This document shows, piece by piece, positions 18,860 to 27,008 of a stretch of DNA of 64,000 bases. Within the stretch, counting starts at the first letter, position 1, and every line of letters begins with the position of its first letter. Position numbers and translations under genes: made by a program. This stretch comes from Methylobacterium fujisawaense (GTDB lineage Bacteria > Pseudomonadota > Alphaproteobacteria > Rhizobiales > Beijerinckiaceae): the NCBI RefSeq assembly GCF_014138435.1, contig NZ_JACJIM010000007.1:62001-126000 (forward strand). Direction: 5' to 3'. A model generated the notes under the pieces. The model had not been told where the DNA came from, ran no database searches, and saw only the letters and a list, made by a program, of their open reading frames with translations.

Positions 18860-19108
18860 ATGGATGAGCCGGGCGGCGGCGAAGCAGGACGGCGTGCGGT
18901 ACGGGTCCGGACGGCGTTCGGCTTGACGGATCGGATTCGTGCCGAGGCCGTACGGTTCGCCCGCGACGTCCACGGATCCACGGCAATGGAATACGCCCTG
19001 CTCGGCGGCATGATCTTCCTCGTCGCCGTCGGCAGCATCCGGTACTACGTGTCCCGCGTCAGCGTCGTCTACGGCGACATCACCGCGGCAGTCACGCAGG
19101 GAAATTGA
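18860..19108 (+). CDS. Flp-type pilin-like small protein
   Basis: An 82-residue protein with a charged N-terminus (about 38 residues), then HGSTAMEYALLGGMIFLVAVG, which matches the type IVb (Flp) pilin pattern of a prepilin-peptidase glycine followed by a hydrophobic helix with the conserved Glu-Tyr. The leader is longer than in typical Flp and the tail after the helix is short. No tad/cpa assembly genes are nearby, so it may be an orphan pilin or pseudopilin used by a system elsewhere. Confidence 0.7.
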   Translation: MDEPGGGEAGRRAVRVRTAFGLTDRIRAEAVRFARDVHGSTAMEYALLGGMIFLVAVGSIRYYVSRVSVVYGDITAAVTQGN

Positions 19109-19353
19109 GCCGATCGGTCGCGGGATTTTGGCCATTGGGCTGGAGCGGCCAATGTGCGGCCGCTGATGACGTCCCGATTTGTATCTCGATATTTCGACCG
19201 CGGGCGAACGCCCGGCATTCGTCGTCTCTATGCCCCGAAAAAGCTGTGCTTAACGAGGATGACTTCGCAGTCTTGGCCGTGCCGGCCGGAGTGTGGCTCA
19301 CCCGCTACGGACACCTGGGCCGCCATGGGCTAGGCACGGGCTCGGCAATACCG

Positions 19354-20538
19354 ATGGGCAACATCTGGATGCGCAAACTTCCCCTTGTCCTGCTCGCCGT
19401 CACGGCGATGTCGGGCTGCACGTACCTGCCTGCGGCGGGTCCGACGGCGAGCGCGATCCAGGCGGGGGCGGAGGTGGCCACCGCCGACGGCGGCCTGCTC
19501 GCCCGCTACGAGATCATCGACGTCACGCCCTCGGTGGTCGAGGCCCTGCGCGGCCGGCCGCTGGACAGCCTGCTCGCCTCCTTCGGCGACCACCGTCCCT
19601 CCTCGGAGCCGGTGATCGGCGTCGGCGACATGGTCTCGGTCTCGATCTGGGAAGCCGGGTCGGGCGGCCTGTTCTCCGGGCCGCTGGTGGCCGACCGCTT
19701 CTCGGCGGGCTCCAAGTCCGCCCTCATCCCCGAGCAGCCCGTCGGGCGCGACGGCGCCATCTCGGTGCCCTACGCCGGCCGCATCAAGGTCGCCGGCCGC
19801 CGCACCCAGGACGTCCAGGCGCTCATCGAGAACGAACTCGCCGGCAAGGCCATCCAGCCGCAGGTGCTGGTCTCGGTCACCCGGCCGATCAGCCAGGCGG
19901 TGACCGTCACCGGCGAGGGCGCCGCCGGCGCCCGCCTGCCGCTCTCGGGCCACGGCGACCGCATCCTCGACGTCATCGCCGCCGCCGGCGGCAACCGCGC
20001 GCCGGTCAACGAGACCTTCGTGCGGCTCTCGCGCGGCCCGGTGACCGCGACCGTGCCGCTGACCACGGTGGTGTCGAACCCCAAGGAGAACATCTACCTG
20101 CGGCCCAACGACGTGCTCACTCTGGTGCGCGACCCGCAGACCTTCATCGCGGTGGGCGCGCTGGGCAACAGCACCGAGCTACCGTTCCAGGCCGACGGCA
20201 TCACCCTGGCCCAGGCGCTGGCCAAGGCGCGCGGCCTGTCGGACTTCGCCGCCGACCCGGCTGGGACGTTCATCTTCCGGTTCGAGCCGGCCAGCGTCGT
20301 GCGGCGCCTCAGCCCCAGCTCGCGGCTGCTTGGCACGCCGCTGGTGCCGGTGGTCTACCGGATCGACATGCGCGATCCCAACAGCCTGTTCGTCTCCCAG
20401 GCGTTCCGCATGCGCAACCGCGATCTGGTCTACGTGTCGAACGCGCCGTTCACCGAGGTCCAGAAGGTGCTCACCGTCTTCAGCGGCATCACCGGACCGG
20501 TCTCCTCCGCCGCCTTGGCCTACTCCTACGCCAAGTAG
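19354..20538 (+). CDS. polysaccharide export outer-membrane lipoprotein (Wza/KpsD type)
   Basis: A 394-residue protein beginning with a lipoprotein signal (LPLVLLAVTAMSGC, lipidated Cys 22). The Poly_export domain includes VIGVGDMVSVSIWEAGSGGLF and the strand-rich DGAISVPYAGRIKVAGR, followed by SLBB-type domains (SQAVTVTGEGAAGARLPLS, TFIAVGALGNSTELPF). Such proteins form the outer-membrane channel for capsule or exopolysaccharide. No polymerase, flippase or tyrosine kinase genes are adjacent, so the polymer is unknown. The start is chosen by the signal peptide; an ATG at 19369 is equally possible. Confidence 0.88.
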   Translation: MGNIWMRKLPLVLLAVTAMSGCTYLPAAGPTASAIQAGAEVATADGGLLARYEIIDVTPSVVEALRGRPLDSLLASFGDHRPSSEPVIGVGDMVSVSIWEAGSGGLFSGPLVADRFSAGSKSALIPEQPVGRDGAISVPYAGRIKVAGRRTQDVQALIENELAGKAIQPQVLVSVTRPISQAVTVTGEGAAGARLPLSGHGDRILDVIAAAGGNRAPVNETFVRLSRGPVTATVPLTTVVSNPKENIYLRPNDVLTLVRDPQTFIAVGALGNSTELPFQADGITLAQALAKARGLSDFAADPAGTFIFRFEPASVVRRLSPSSRLLGTPLVPVVYRIDMRDPNSLFVSQAFRMRNRDLVYVSNAPFTEVQKVLTVFSGITGPVSSAALAYSYAK

Positions 20539-20688
20539 GAGGCGGTCCGCATACGGGACAGCGGCGGAAAAAAATCGCGTTTCTCCGCGTCCTCGCGTAT
20601 GGGCACAGGGTGCGGGGCGGGATCGGGGCTACGGAGCCGCATCCGCCGTCGCGCTGACCCGCCGCGCAAGGATGCCCAGAAGAGCCCG

Positions 20689-21825
20689 ATGAAGATCGGA
20701 CGTTTCGTCCCCGCCCACGGGCCGCTCCGGCCCGCACTGATCGCCCTGAGCCTGTGTCTCGCGTTCCTGCCGGCCACTCCTGCGGCGGCCGACGTGGTGA
20801 TCGGCGTGGCCGTCCCGCGGTCGGGGCCCTACGTGGCGGTCGGCGAGCAGGTGCTGCGGGGGGTCGAGGCTGCGGCCCGGGACGCCAACGCCATGGGGGG
20901 ACTCGACGGCCAGCCCGTCACCCTCGACGTGCAGGACGATGCCTGCGATTCCAACACCGCCACGGCGGTGGCCAACCATTTCGTGCGCGGCAACGTCCGG
21001 CTCGTGGTCGGCCATGTCTGCTCGAACGCCTCGATCGCCGCCTCCGACATCTACGCCCAGAACGGCGTGGTGATGATCTCCGCGGCCTCGGTGGCGGCGC
21101 GGCTCACCGACAGGGGGCTGCCGACGATCTTCCGGGTGTGCGGGCGCGACGACGATCAGGCCCGCCTGTCCGCCGCCGTTCTGGCCGAGCGGTTCCGCGA
21201 CCGGAAGATCGCTCTCATCCAGGACCAGACGCCCGCCGCCCGCAGCCTCGCCGCCGCCACGAAGGACAATCTCAACCGCATCGGCGTGAACGAGTCGCTG
21301 TTCCTGTCGTTCTCGCCCAGCGACGCCGACGATTCCGCCCTGGCCGACCGCCTCAAGAGCGCGGGGATCGAGGTCGTCTATTATGGCGGCGACGCCGCCG
21401 AGATGGGCCGCTTGGTGAAGATCGCCGCGGACCGGGGCTACCGGCCGCAATGGTTCGGCACCTCGGCCATCGCCACGCCGGATTTCGCCAAGACCGCCGG
21501 ATCGGCGAGCAACGGCGTGCTGATGACCTTCTACCTCGACCCGAGCCGGCAGCCCGCCGCCGCGGCCGTCGTGAAGGCCTTCAAGGCTGAGGGCGTCGAT
21601 CCCACCGGCTCGACGATCTACGGGTATGCGGCGATGCAGGCCCTGGTTGCGGCCGGCAACTTCGCCCATTCAACCGAGGCGCGCCCCATCGCGCAGGCGT
21701 TGCATACGGAGCGGTTCGATCTCGTGCTCGGCACGGTCGGCTTCGACGCCAAGGGCGACGTCACCGCGCAGGGCTATGTGCTCTATGTCTGGAAGGACGG
21801 GAGCTTCACGCCGGCCGGGAAGTGA
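20689..21825 (+). CDS. branched-chain amino acid-type ABC substrate-binding protein
   Basis: A 378-residue periplasmic binding protein of the LivJ/LivK class. The signal peptide ends at TPAAA-DVVIGVAVPRSGPY. The next features are typical: VRGNVRLVVGHVCSNASIAASDIY, then the second lobe IALIQDQTPAARSLA, and TIYGYAAMQALVAA near the end. A Cys pair (C84/C107 region) is likely a disulfide. No permease or ATPase genes accompany it, so it is either an orphan or serves a sensor or a distant transporter. The ligand is unknown. Confidence 0.88.
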   Translation: MKIGRFVPAHGPLRPALIALSLCLAFLPATPAAADVVIGVAVPRSGPYVAVGEQVLRGVEAAARDANAMGGLDGQPVTLDVQDDACDSNTATAVANHFVRGNVRLVVGHVCSNASIAASDIYAQNGVVMISAASVAARLTDRGLPTIFRVCGRDDDQARLSAAVLAERFRDRKIALIQDQTPAARSLAAATKDNLNRIGVNESLFLSFSPSDADDSALADRLKSAGIEVVYYGGDAAEMGRLVKIAADRGYRPQWFGTSAIATPDFAKTAGSASNGVLMTFYLDPSRQPAAAAVVKAFKAEGVDPTGSTIYGYAAMQALVAAGNFAHSTEARPIAQALHTERFDLVLGTVGFDAKGDVTAQGYVLYVWKDGSFTPAGK

Positions 21826-21837
21826 GCGCCCCGCCGC

Positions 21838-22407
21838 TCACAGCGCCTGCGCGGCCTCGACCTCGGCGCCGCGGCCGAGACCGCGCAGCAGCTCGGCGAG
21901 ATGCGGGCGGACCTGCAGTTGCAGAGCGTGCAGCCGCCGCACCGCCGCGCTGAGCTGTCCCTCCCGATTCAGCATCGTGTCGGCGAAGCCGATCATGCGC
22001 GCATTCGGCCAAGCAGGCTCGCGCAGGGCGTGGAGACGCTCGACCAGAGCGGCGGCGGGGGTGGCGGGCTCGGCCTGCGCGAACAACATCAGCAGCGCCG
22101 CGGTGGAGCGCGACAGGCCGTAATGGCAATGGACCAGGAGATGGCCGGCGCCGTCGAGGTGCCGCCCGAAATCGAGGATCGCCCCGACATGCTCGGGCTC
22201 CGGCGGGGTGAGGCCTTCGCCCGGGGCGAGGCAATCGTGGAACCGGAGGGTCGTGCGGGCATGGGCGCCGTAGGCGGTGAAGGCCTCGGGCTCCGGCGTT
22301 CCGGGATCGAGCAGCGACAGGACGTGGCTGACGCCGCGGGCGCCGTGGCCGGCCAGCTCCTCCAGGCCGCAGACGGTGTGCAGGGTGACGGCGGGCTCGG
22401 TTCGCAT
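21838..22407 (-). CDS. protein tyrosine phosphatase family protein
   Basis: A 189-residue cytoplasmic protein with the phosphatase signature HCHYGLSRS: nucleophile C94 and R100 in the CX5R loop, followed by S101. D58 in RFHDCLAPGEG is a candidate general acid. The size and the motif fit the small dual-specificity/tyrosine phosphatase-like proteins found in Rhizobiales. The substrate is unknown. It is convergent with the preceding substrate-binding protein gene (12 bp between stops). Confidence 0.8.
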   Translation of the reverse strand: MRTEPAVTLHTVCGLEELAGHGARGVSHVLSLLDPGTPEPEAFTAYGAHARTTLRFHDCLAPGEGLTPPEPEHVGAILDFGRHLDGAGHLLVHCHYGLSRSTAALLMLFAQAEPATPAAALVERLHALREPAWPNARMIGFADTMLNREGQLSAAVRRLHALQLQVRPHLAELLRGLGRGAEVEAAQAL

Positions 22408-22548
22408 CCCCGGCGCCTAGCACGGGCGGAGGCCGGTTTCGAGGCGCGACGGAACCGCCCCGGCGCCCGCGGCTTTCGAGTACCGGCACGGACGTGCTAC
22501 CTGCGACCTCCGATCCGGCCCCGGTCGGACCGGACCTGCTCGGACGAG

Positions 22549-23688
22549 ATGCCGTTGGACGAACCTCACCTCGCGCGATCCCCCTCGGCCGGGACCCGGC
22601 GCCGGAGCGTGCTGACCGCCGGCCTCGGCGCGGCCGCGGCGCTCACCGGGCCGCTCGCCGCCCCGGCCCGGGCCCAGAGTGCCCCGGAATTGCGCTGGCG
22701 CCTGTCCTCCGCCTACGCCAAGACGCTCGACATCCTGTACGGCGCTCCCGAGGCGCTCAGCCGGATCGTCGCCGAGGCCACCGACGGGCGCTTCCAGATC
22801 CAGGTCCAGGGCCCCGGCGAGCCGGTGCCGGCCGACGGGCTGCTCGACGCCGTGGCCGGCGGCACCGTCGAGATGGGCCATGGGCCCGCGACCCTCGGCA
22901 TGGCCAAGGATCCGACCTTCGCGCTGGCCACCGCGGTGCCGTTCGGCCTGAACGCCCGGGGCGCCGCCGCGTGGTGGCTGGCCGGGGGCGCGGCCGAGCT
23001 GTTCGGCGAGATCTTCGCCAAGGCCGGGCTGGTCTGCCTGCCGGGCGGCAATACCGGCGCGCAGATGGGCGGCTGGTTCCGCCGGGAGATCAAGAGTCTC
23101 GCGGACCTCCAGGGCCTCAAGTTCCGGATCAGCGGCATGGGCGGCCAGGTGCTGACCAAGTTCGGCGTCCAGCCGCAGGCGGTGCCGGGACCCGAGATCT
23201 ACGCGGCGCTGGAGAGCAAGAAGCTCGACGCCGCCGAGTGGATCGGCCCCTACGACGACGAGCGGCTCGGCCTGCAGAAGGTCGCGCCGATCTACCACTA
23301 TCCCGGCTTCTGGGAGGGCGGCGCCATGCTGCACTTCTGGTTCAACGCCGAGGCGTGGAAGGCGCTGCCGAAATCCTACCAGGCGATCCTCCGGGCCGCC
23401 GCCGCCGAGGTCGGCGCCGACGTGCAGGCCAAGTACGACGCCCGCAACCCGCAGGCCCTGCGCCGGCTGGTGGCCGGGGGTGCGCAGCTGAGGCCCTTCC
23501 CCCAGGACGTCATGGAAGCCGCCCTGAAGAACGCCAACGACGTCTACGCCGAGATCGCCGCCAAGAACGCCGATTTCCGTCGCGTCTACGAGGCGATGCG
23601 CACCTTCCGCAACGAGGAGTACCTCTGGTTCCAGGTGGCGGAATACACCTACGACAACTTCATGATCCGCGCCCGGGCGCGGGGCTGA
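22549..23688 (+). CDS. TRAP transporter substrate-binding protein (DctP family)
   Basis: A 379-residue solute receptor of the TRAP transporter family. The N-terminus has a twin-arginine-like signal (TRRRSVLTAGLGAAAAL...ARAQS). The DctP fold is shown by ISGMGGQVLTKFGVQPQAVPG and EIYAALESKKLDAAEWIGPYDD. The latter, together with YHYPGFWEGGAMLHFW, resembles TakP-type receptors for 2-oxo acids or other monocarboxylates. DctQ and DctM membrane partners are not in the neighbourhood. The ligand is inference by family resemblance only. Confidence 0.88.
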   Translation: MPLDEPHLARSPSAGTRRRSVLTAGLGAAAALTGPLAAPARAQSAPELRWRLSSAYAKTLDILYGAPEALSRIVAEATDGRFQIQVQGPGEPVPADGLLDAVAGGTVEMGHGPATLGMAKDPTFALATAVPFGLNARGAAAWWLAGGAAELFGEIFAKAGLVCLPGGNTGAQMGGWFRREIKSLADLQGLKFRISGMGGQVLTKFGVQPQAVPGPEIYAALESKKLDAAEWIGPYDDERLGLQKVAPIYHYPGFWEGGAMLHFWFNAEAWKALPKSYQAILRAAAAEVGADVQAKYDARNPQALRRLVAGGAQLRPFPQDVMEAALKNANDVYAEIAAKNADFRRVYEAMRTFRNEEYLWFQVAEYTYDNFMIRARARG

Positions 23689-23826
23689 AGCGCGCGCCGC
23701 CGCAGGGGATCCGGCTCCGGCCTCGGGGGGGCCGTCAAAGATGGGGATGCCGGGGCCGCGCGCGATTGCAACGCGAGGGCGGCCGGCTCTAGCGTCCGGC
23801 ACGGCTTCGGCGAGGGAGACGGCTGC

Positions 23827-25239
23827 ATGTTCGGGACGCTGCGGGTCGGATTGGCGCTGCTCGGGGCGGCCTTGCCCCTTCAGGCCGTCGCACAATCGGC
23901 CGCCAACCTGACGGCCCTGCGCGGGCTGGTCCCGGTGGCGCGGTTGCAGGCCTCGCCCGCGGGCAAGGCGGCGCTCGACGCGAACCTGCAGGTCACCGGC
24001 GACATCCAGACCGGCGACCTCAAGCAGCCGACGCTCCTGCCGTTCCCGGAGCAGCAGCAGCTCGCCCTGCGGGACTGCTTCATCACCGACGGCAACGCCG
24101 CCGGCCTCGCGGACGGTCTGGGCACGACCCTCGCGCAGGCCTACCAGGCCAAGGCGACCTACAGCGACTACAAGACCTTCACGAGCATCGCGCCGGCGGT
24201 GGCCAACCTGATCGGCTACACCAACAACGTCACCAAGTCGGATTCGAATTCCGGCAAATACTTCTTCGCCAACGCCACCACCAACGGCAAGACTCCGGTC
24301 ACCGACGCGGCTGCCGCGATCCTGGCGGACGGCGCCGTGACCGACGTGTTCGGCAAGGCCTATGACCGGCCCGCCGGCAGCCCCGGCGCCGACCGCTACG
24401 GCAATTCGCGCCCGTTCCAGACCCTGCCGCGCCTGCGGGCCTATCGCGGCCAGGATTACTTCGGCGCTCCGTCCCACAGCCTCGACTGGTTGCGCGGCCC
24501 CGCGCAGGATCTCGTCAACAGCCCGTCCTATCCGAGCGGCCACACCACCTACGGCTACACCGAGTCCATGGTGCTCGCGCTCCTCGTCCCCGAGCGCTAC
24601 CAGCAGATGGTCGCCCGCGCCGCCGAGTACGGCAACGACCGGATCATCGTCGGGGCGCATTACGCCATGGACGTGCTGGGCGGCCGGGCGACCTCGCTGC
24701 ACGCCCTGGCCCATCTGCTCGCCAACGATCCGGTCTATGTCGGCCAGATCCGGAAGAATCCGGCCGTCCTCGATCAGGCGACCGCCGAGGCCGACAGGAC
24801 GGTGGGCGTGACCGATTACCGGGCGCTCCTGGCCGAGGCCCGCGCGGCGATGGCCGAGGCGCTGAAGGCCGGCTGCGGCGATACGGTGGCGGCCTGTGCC
24901 GCAAAGGATACGGGCCGCTTCAAGGACCCGGCCGCCAACGCGGCCTTCTACGCGGCGACCCAGACCTACGGCCTGCCGGTGGTGCACCCGGAGACCGCCG
25001 GTCGGCAGGAGGATGTCGCCAAGATCGCCCCGGAGGCCGGGCACCTGCTTACCGCGGCCTTCCCGGCGCTGACGCTGGACGAGGCCAACGCCATCCTCAC
25101 CGAGACGCAGGGACCGGGCGGCGGCTTCCTCGACGACGGCTCGGAATTCGGCGTCTACGCCCGCCTCGACCTCTACACGGCGGCCGGCAAGGCCGCCGCG
25201 CTGGCGGCGCAACGGGCGGGGACCAGCGCGACGCGCTGA
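23827..25239 (+). CDS. exported PAP2-family acid phosphatase
   Basis: A 470-residue protein with a signal peptide (cleavage near VAQS-A). It has the three PAP2/vanadium-haloperoxidase-like motifs: the KAYDRP...NSRPF region (177-197), YPSGHTTYGY with PSGH at 236-239, and NDRIIVGAHYAMD at 270-282. These place the phosphate-binding Arg/His residues in the periplasm. At 470 residues it is longer than class A bacterial acid phosphatases (about 250), with roughly 170 extra C-terminal residues of unknown role. Substrate and physiological role are unknown. Confidence 0.85.
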   Translation: MFGTLRVGLALLGAALPLQAVAQSAANLTALRGLVPVARLQASPAGKAALDANLQVTGDIQTGDLKQPTLLPFPEQQQLALRDCFITDGNAAGLADGLGTTLAQAYQAKATYSDYKTFTSIAPAVANLIGYTNNVTKSDSNSGKYFFANATTNGKTPVTDAAAAILADGAVTDVFGKAYDRPAGSPGADRYGNSRPFQTLPRLRAYRGQDYFGAPSHSLDWLRGPAQDLVNSPSYPSGHTTYGYTESMVLALLVPERYQQMVARAAEYGNDRIIVGAHYAMDVLGGRATSLHALAHLLANDPVYVGQIRKNPAVLDQATAEADRTVGVTDYRALLAEARAAMAEALKAGCGDTVAACAAKDTGRFKDPAANAAFYAATQTYGLPVVHPETAGRQEDVAKIAPEAGHLLTAAFPALTLDEANAILTETQGPGGGFLDDGSEFGVYARLDLYTAAGKAAALAAQRAGTSATR

Positions 25240-25354
25240 GGGGCCGGCGGTCTCGACCGCTCCCTCCACCCCGACCGGAACGACGGCACGCCGGCGCGGC
25301 CGGCGCCGTCGGGACAGGGCCGAGGGCGCCGGCCGCGGATCCCGGCGCCGCCGC

Positions 25355-26467
25355 TTACGGCGTCCGCTTGCGCAGGACGAACTGTCCCAGGGCCAGGAAC
25401 TTTTGCGCCCGCTTGCCCGTGTCGACCTCGGTGGTGAACACGTTGCCCTGCGAGTCGATCGCGAGGTTGTGGACCCAGTGGAACTGGCCCGCCATGCGCC
25501 CGTTCCGGCCGAAGGCGCCGACCACCTCACCCGTATCCCGCGCGAGCGTGCGCACCTCGTTGTTGGCCCCGTCGGCATTGAGCAGGTAGGTCTCGTCGGC
25601 GTCCGGCCAGAGGGCCAGTTCCCAGACCGAGCCGTTGGCCCGGGTGTTCTTCTCGACGAGGATCTCCTTCACGAAGGTCCCGTCCTTTTTGAAGACCTGG
25701 ATGCGGTCGTTGGTCCGGTCGCAGACATAGACCAGCCCGTCCCGGGCGATCCGCACGCAATGGACCGGGTTGGCGAATTGCCGGGACGGGGCCGCCGCCG
25801 GATCGTAGGGGCGGAGCTTGTCGTCGGTCGGCGGCTTGCCGTAGGCGCCCCACATCCGCTTGAACGCGCCCGTGTCCCGGTCGAAGACGATGATGCGGTG
25901 ATTGAAGTAGCCGTCCGCGACGTAGACCTCGTTGGCCGCCATGTCGAAATCGACGTTGGCGGGCTTGCCCAGGCGGGTCGTGTCCTGGCTGTCGGTCTGC
26001 GGACCGGACTTGCCGATCTGCAGGACGAACTTGCCCTCGGGGGTGAATTTCAGGAGCTGGCCGTCCTGCTCGCCGTTGCCGGCGATCCAGACGAAGCCCT
26101 GGCCGTCGATCTGGATCCCGTGCTCGTTGGACGGCCAGTCGTAGCCGGTGCCGGGGCCGCCCCAGCTCCGCAGCAGCGTCCCGTCCTGGGCGAATTCCAG
26201 AACCGGCGGGGCGGGCCTGCAGCACTTCGTGCGCGGCGGTTCGAGGCTGGCCGCCTTCTCGTCGTCGGTGAGCGTCCGCGGCCGCTGGACCACCCAGACA
26301 TGATCCTGGGCGTCGACGGCGACGCCGGCCGCCTGACCCATGATCCAGTCGTTCGGCAGCGGTTTCGGCCAGGACGGGTCGACCTGGAACCGCGGCGGCT
26401 CCGCGGTCGCAGGGCCCGCGAGGGCGAGCAGGCAGGCGAGCGCCGGCAGGGCGGTGACGATTCTCAT
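25355..26467 (-). CDS. exported NHL-repeat beta-propeller protein
   Basis: A 370-residue secreted protein. The signal peptide (MRIVTALPALACLLALAGPATA) is followed by a six-bladed propeller of NHL-like repeats, for example GVAVDAQDHVWVVQRP, GIQIDGQGFVWIAGNG, VDFDMAANEVYVADGYFNHRI, CVRIARDGLVYVCDRTNDRI and LAIDSQGNVFTTEVDTGKR. Similar bacterial proteins resemble the lyase domain of peptidyl-alpha-hydroxyglycine lyase, but catalysis here is unproven. I chose the ATG at 26467 because it starts the signal peptide. It is convergent with the PAP2 phosphatase gene. Confidence 0.85.
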   Translation of the reverse strand: MRIVTALPALACLLALAGPATAEPPRFQVDPSWPKPLPNDWIMGQAAGVAVDAQDHVWVVQRPRTLTDDEKAASLEPPRTKCCRPAPPVLEFAQDGTLLRSWGGPGTGYDWPSNEHGIQIDGQGFVWIAGNGEQDGQLLKFTPEGKFVLQIGKSGPQTDSQDTTRLGKPANVDFDMAANEVYVADGYFNHRIIVFDRDTGAFKRMWGAYGKPPTDDKLRPYDPAAAPSRQFANPVHCVRIARDGLVYVCDRTNDRIQVFKKDGTFVKEILVEKNTRANGSVWELALWPDADETYLLNADGANNEVRTLARDTGEVVGAFGRNGRMAGQFHWVHNLAIDSQGNVFTTEVDTGKRAQKFLALGQFVLRKRTP

Positions 26468-26585
26468 GGCGTGTCCTCCGGCGCCTGTCCCGGCGCTCAC
26501 CGCCAGTCTGGCGGCCGGGTCCGGCGGGATCCAGCGGGACGCACGCGCTTCGGTGACAGAGGCTGCCCGACCACCATCCGGACAG

Positions 26586-26663
26586 AAAAAAGGCCACTCC
26601 CGAAGGAGCGGCCCGAAGTCTAGGGAGGAAACGCCCAAGAAGGGCTGCGAGAGGGCGACGCCA
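26586..26663 (-). ncRNA. mmgR: candidate alpha-r8 / MmgR (suhB motif) small RNA
   Basis: On the minus strand, the 10-mer UUUCCUCCCU (plus-strand 26622-26631) lies between a small stem (GCCC-UUCUU-GGGC, 26633-26645) and an intrinsic terminator (GGCCGCUCC-UUCG-GGAGUGGCC then six U, 26586-26613). This layout is what I recall of the rhizobial alpha-r8 family that includes MmgR (Rfam suhB). The terminator pairs completely only on this strand, through a G-U wobble; the plus strand has an A-C mismatch. The 5' end is set from the usual length of about 77 nt and was not read from a promoter. No protein is encoded here. Confidence 0.7.
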
Positions 26664-27008
26664 TCGCCTTCCCGCGCTGCACAATCTGCGCCCCTGGACG
26701 GAAAATTCAAGGGCATTCAGGACAGCAGGGCTGTCCTTTGTGTGCCCGCGCACGCATCGCCGCAGGCCTGTGTTGAAAATGTCGCAGATCGGCCGGCCCG
26801 GTCGAAACCTGCTTTGTGTCCACGGAATCCGATCGATCATTGCGCAAGCCGCTGATGAATCGCGATTTTGCAGGATCGAACCCGGGCCCGGCCCGAGGGT
26901 TCGACTGCGGCTTTTCATCCGCGCCGTCCGGACGGACGAATTGCCCGAACGCTCTACCTTCTCCAGCCAAGTTTCCGGCGCGGCGCGCCAAGCAAGGGGC
27001 AGGTCAGC

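Noticed and set aside
22417..25578. A 1053-codon leftward open frame
   Set aside because: It lies opposite the DctP and PAP2 genes, which have clear domains. The translation is low-complexity Arg/Gly/Val-rich, the usual antisense by-product of GC-rich codon use.
26622..26640. Strong ribosome-site-like AGGGAGGAAA on the plus strand
   Set aside because: No start codon with a sustained coding frame follows at the right distance. The same bases read on the minus strand give the conserved UUUCCUCCCU of the small RNA.
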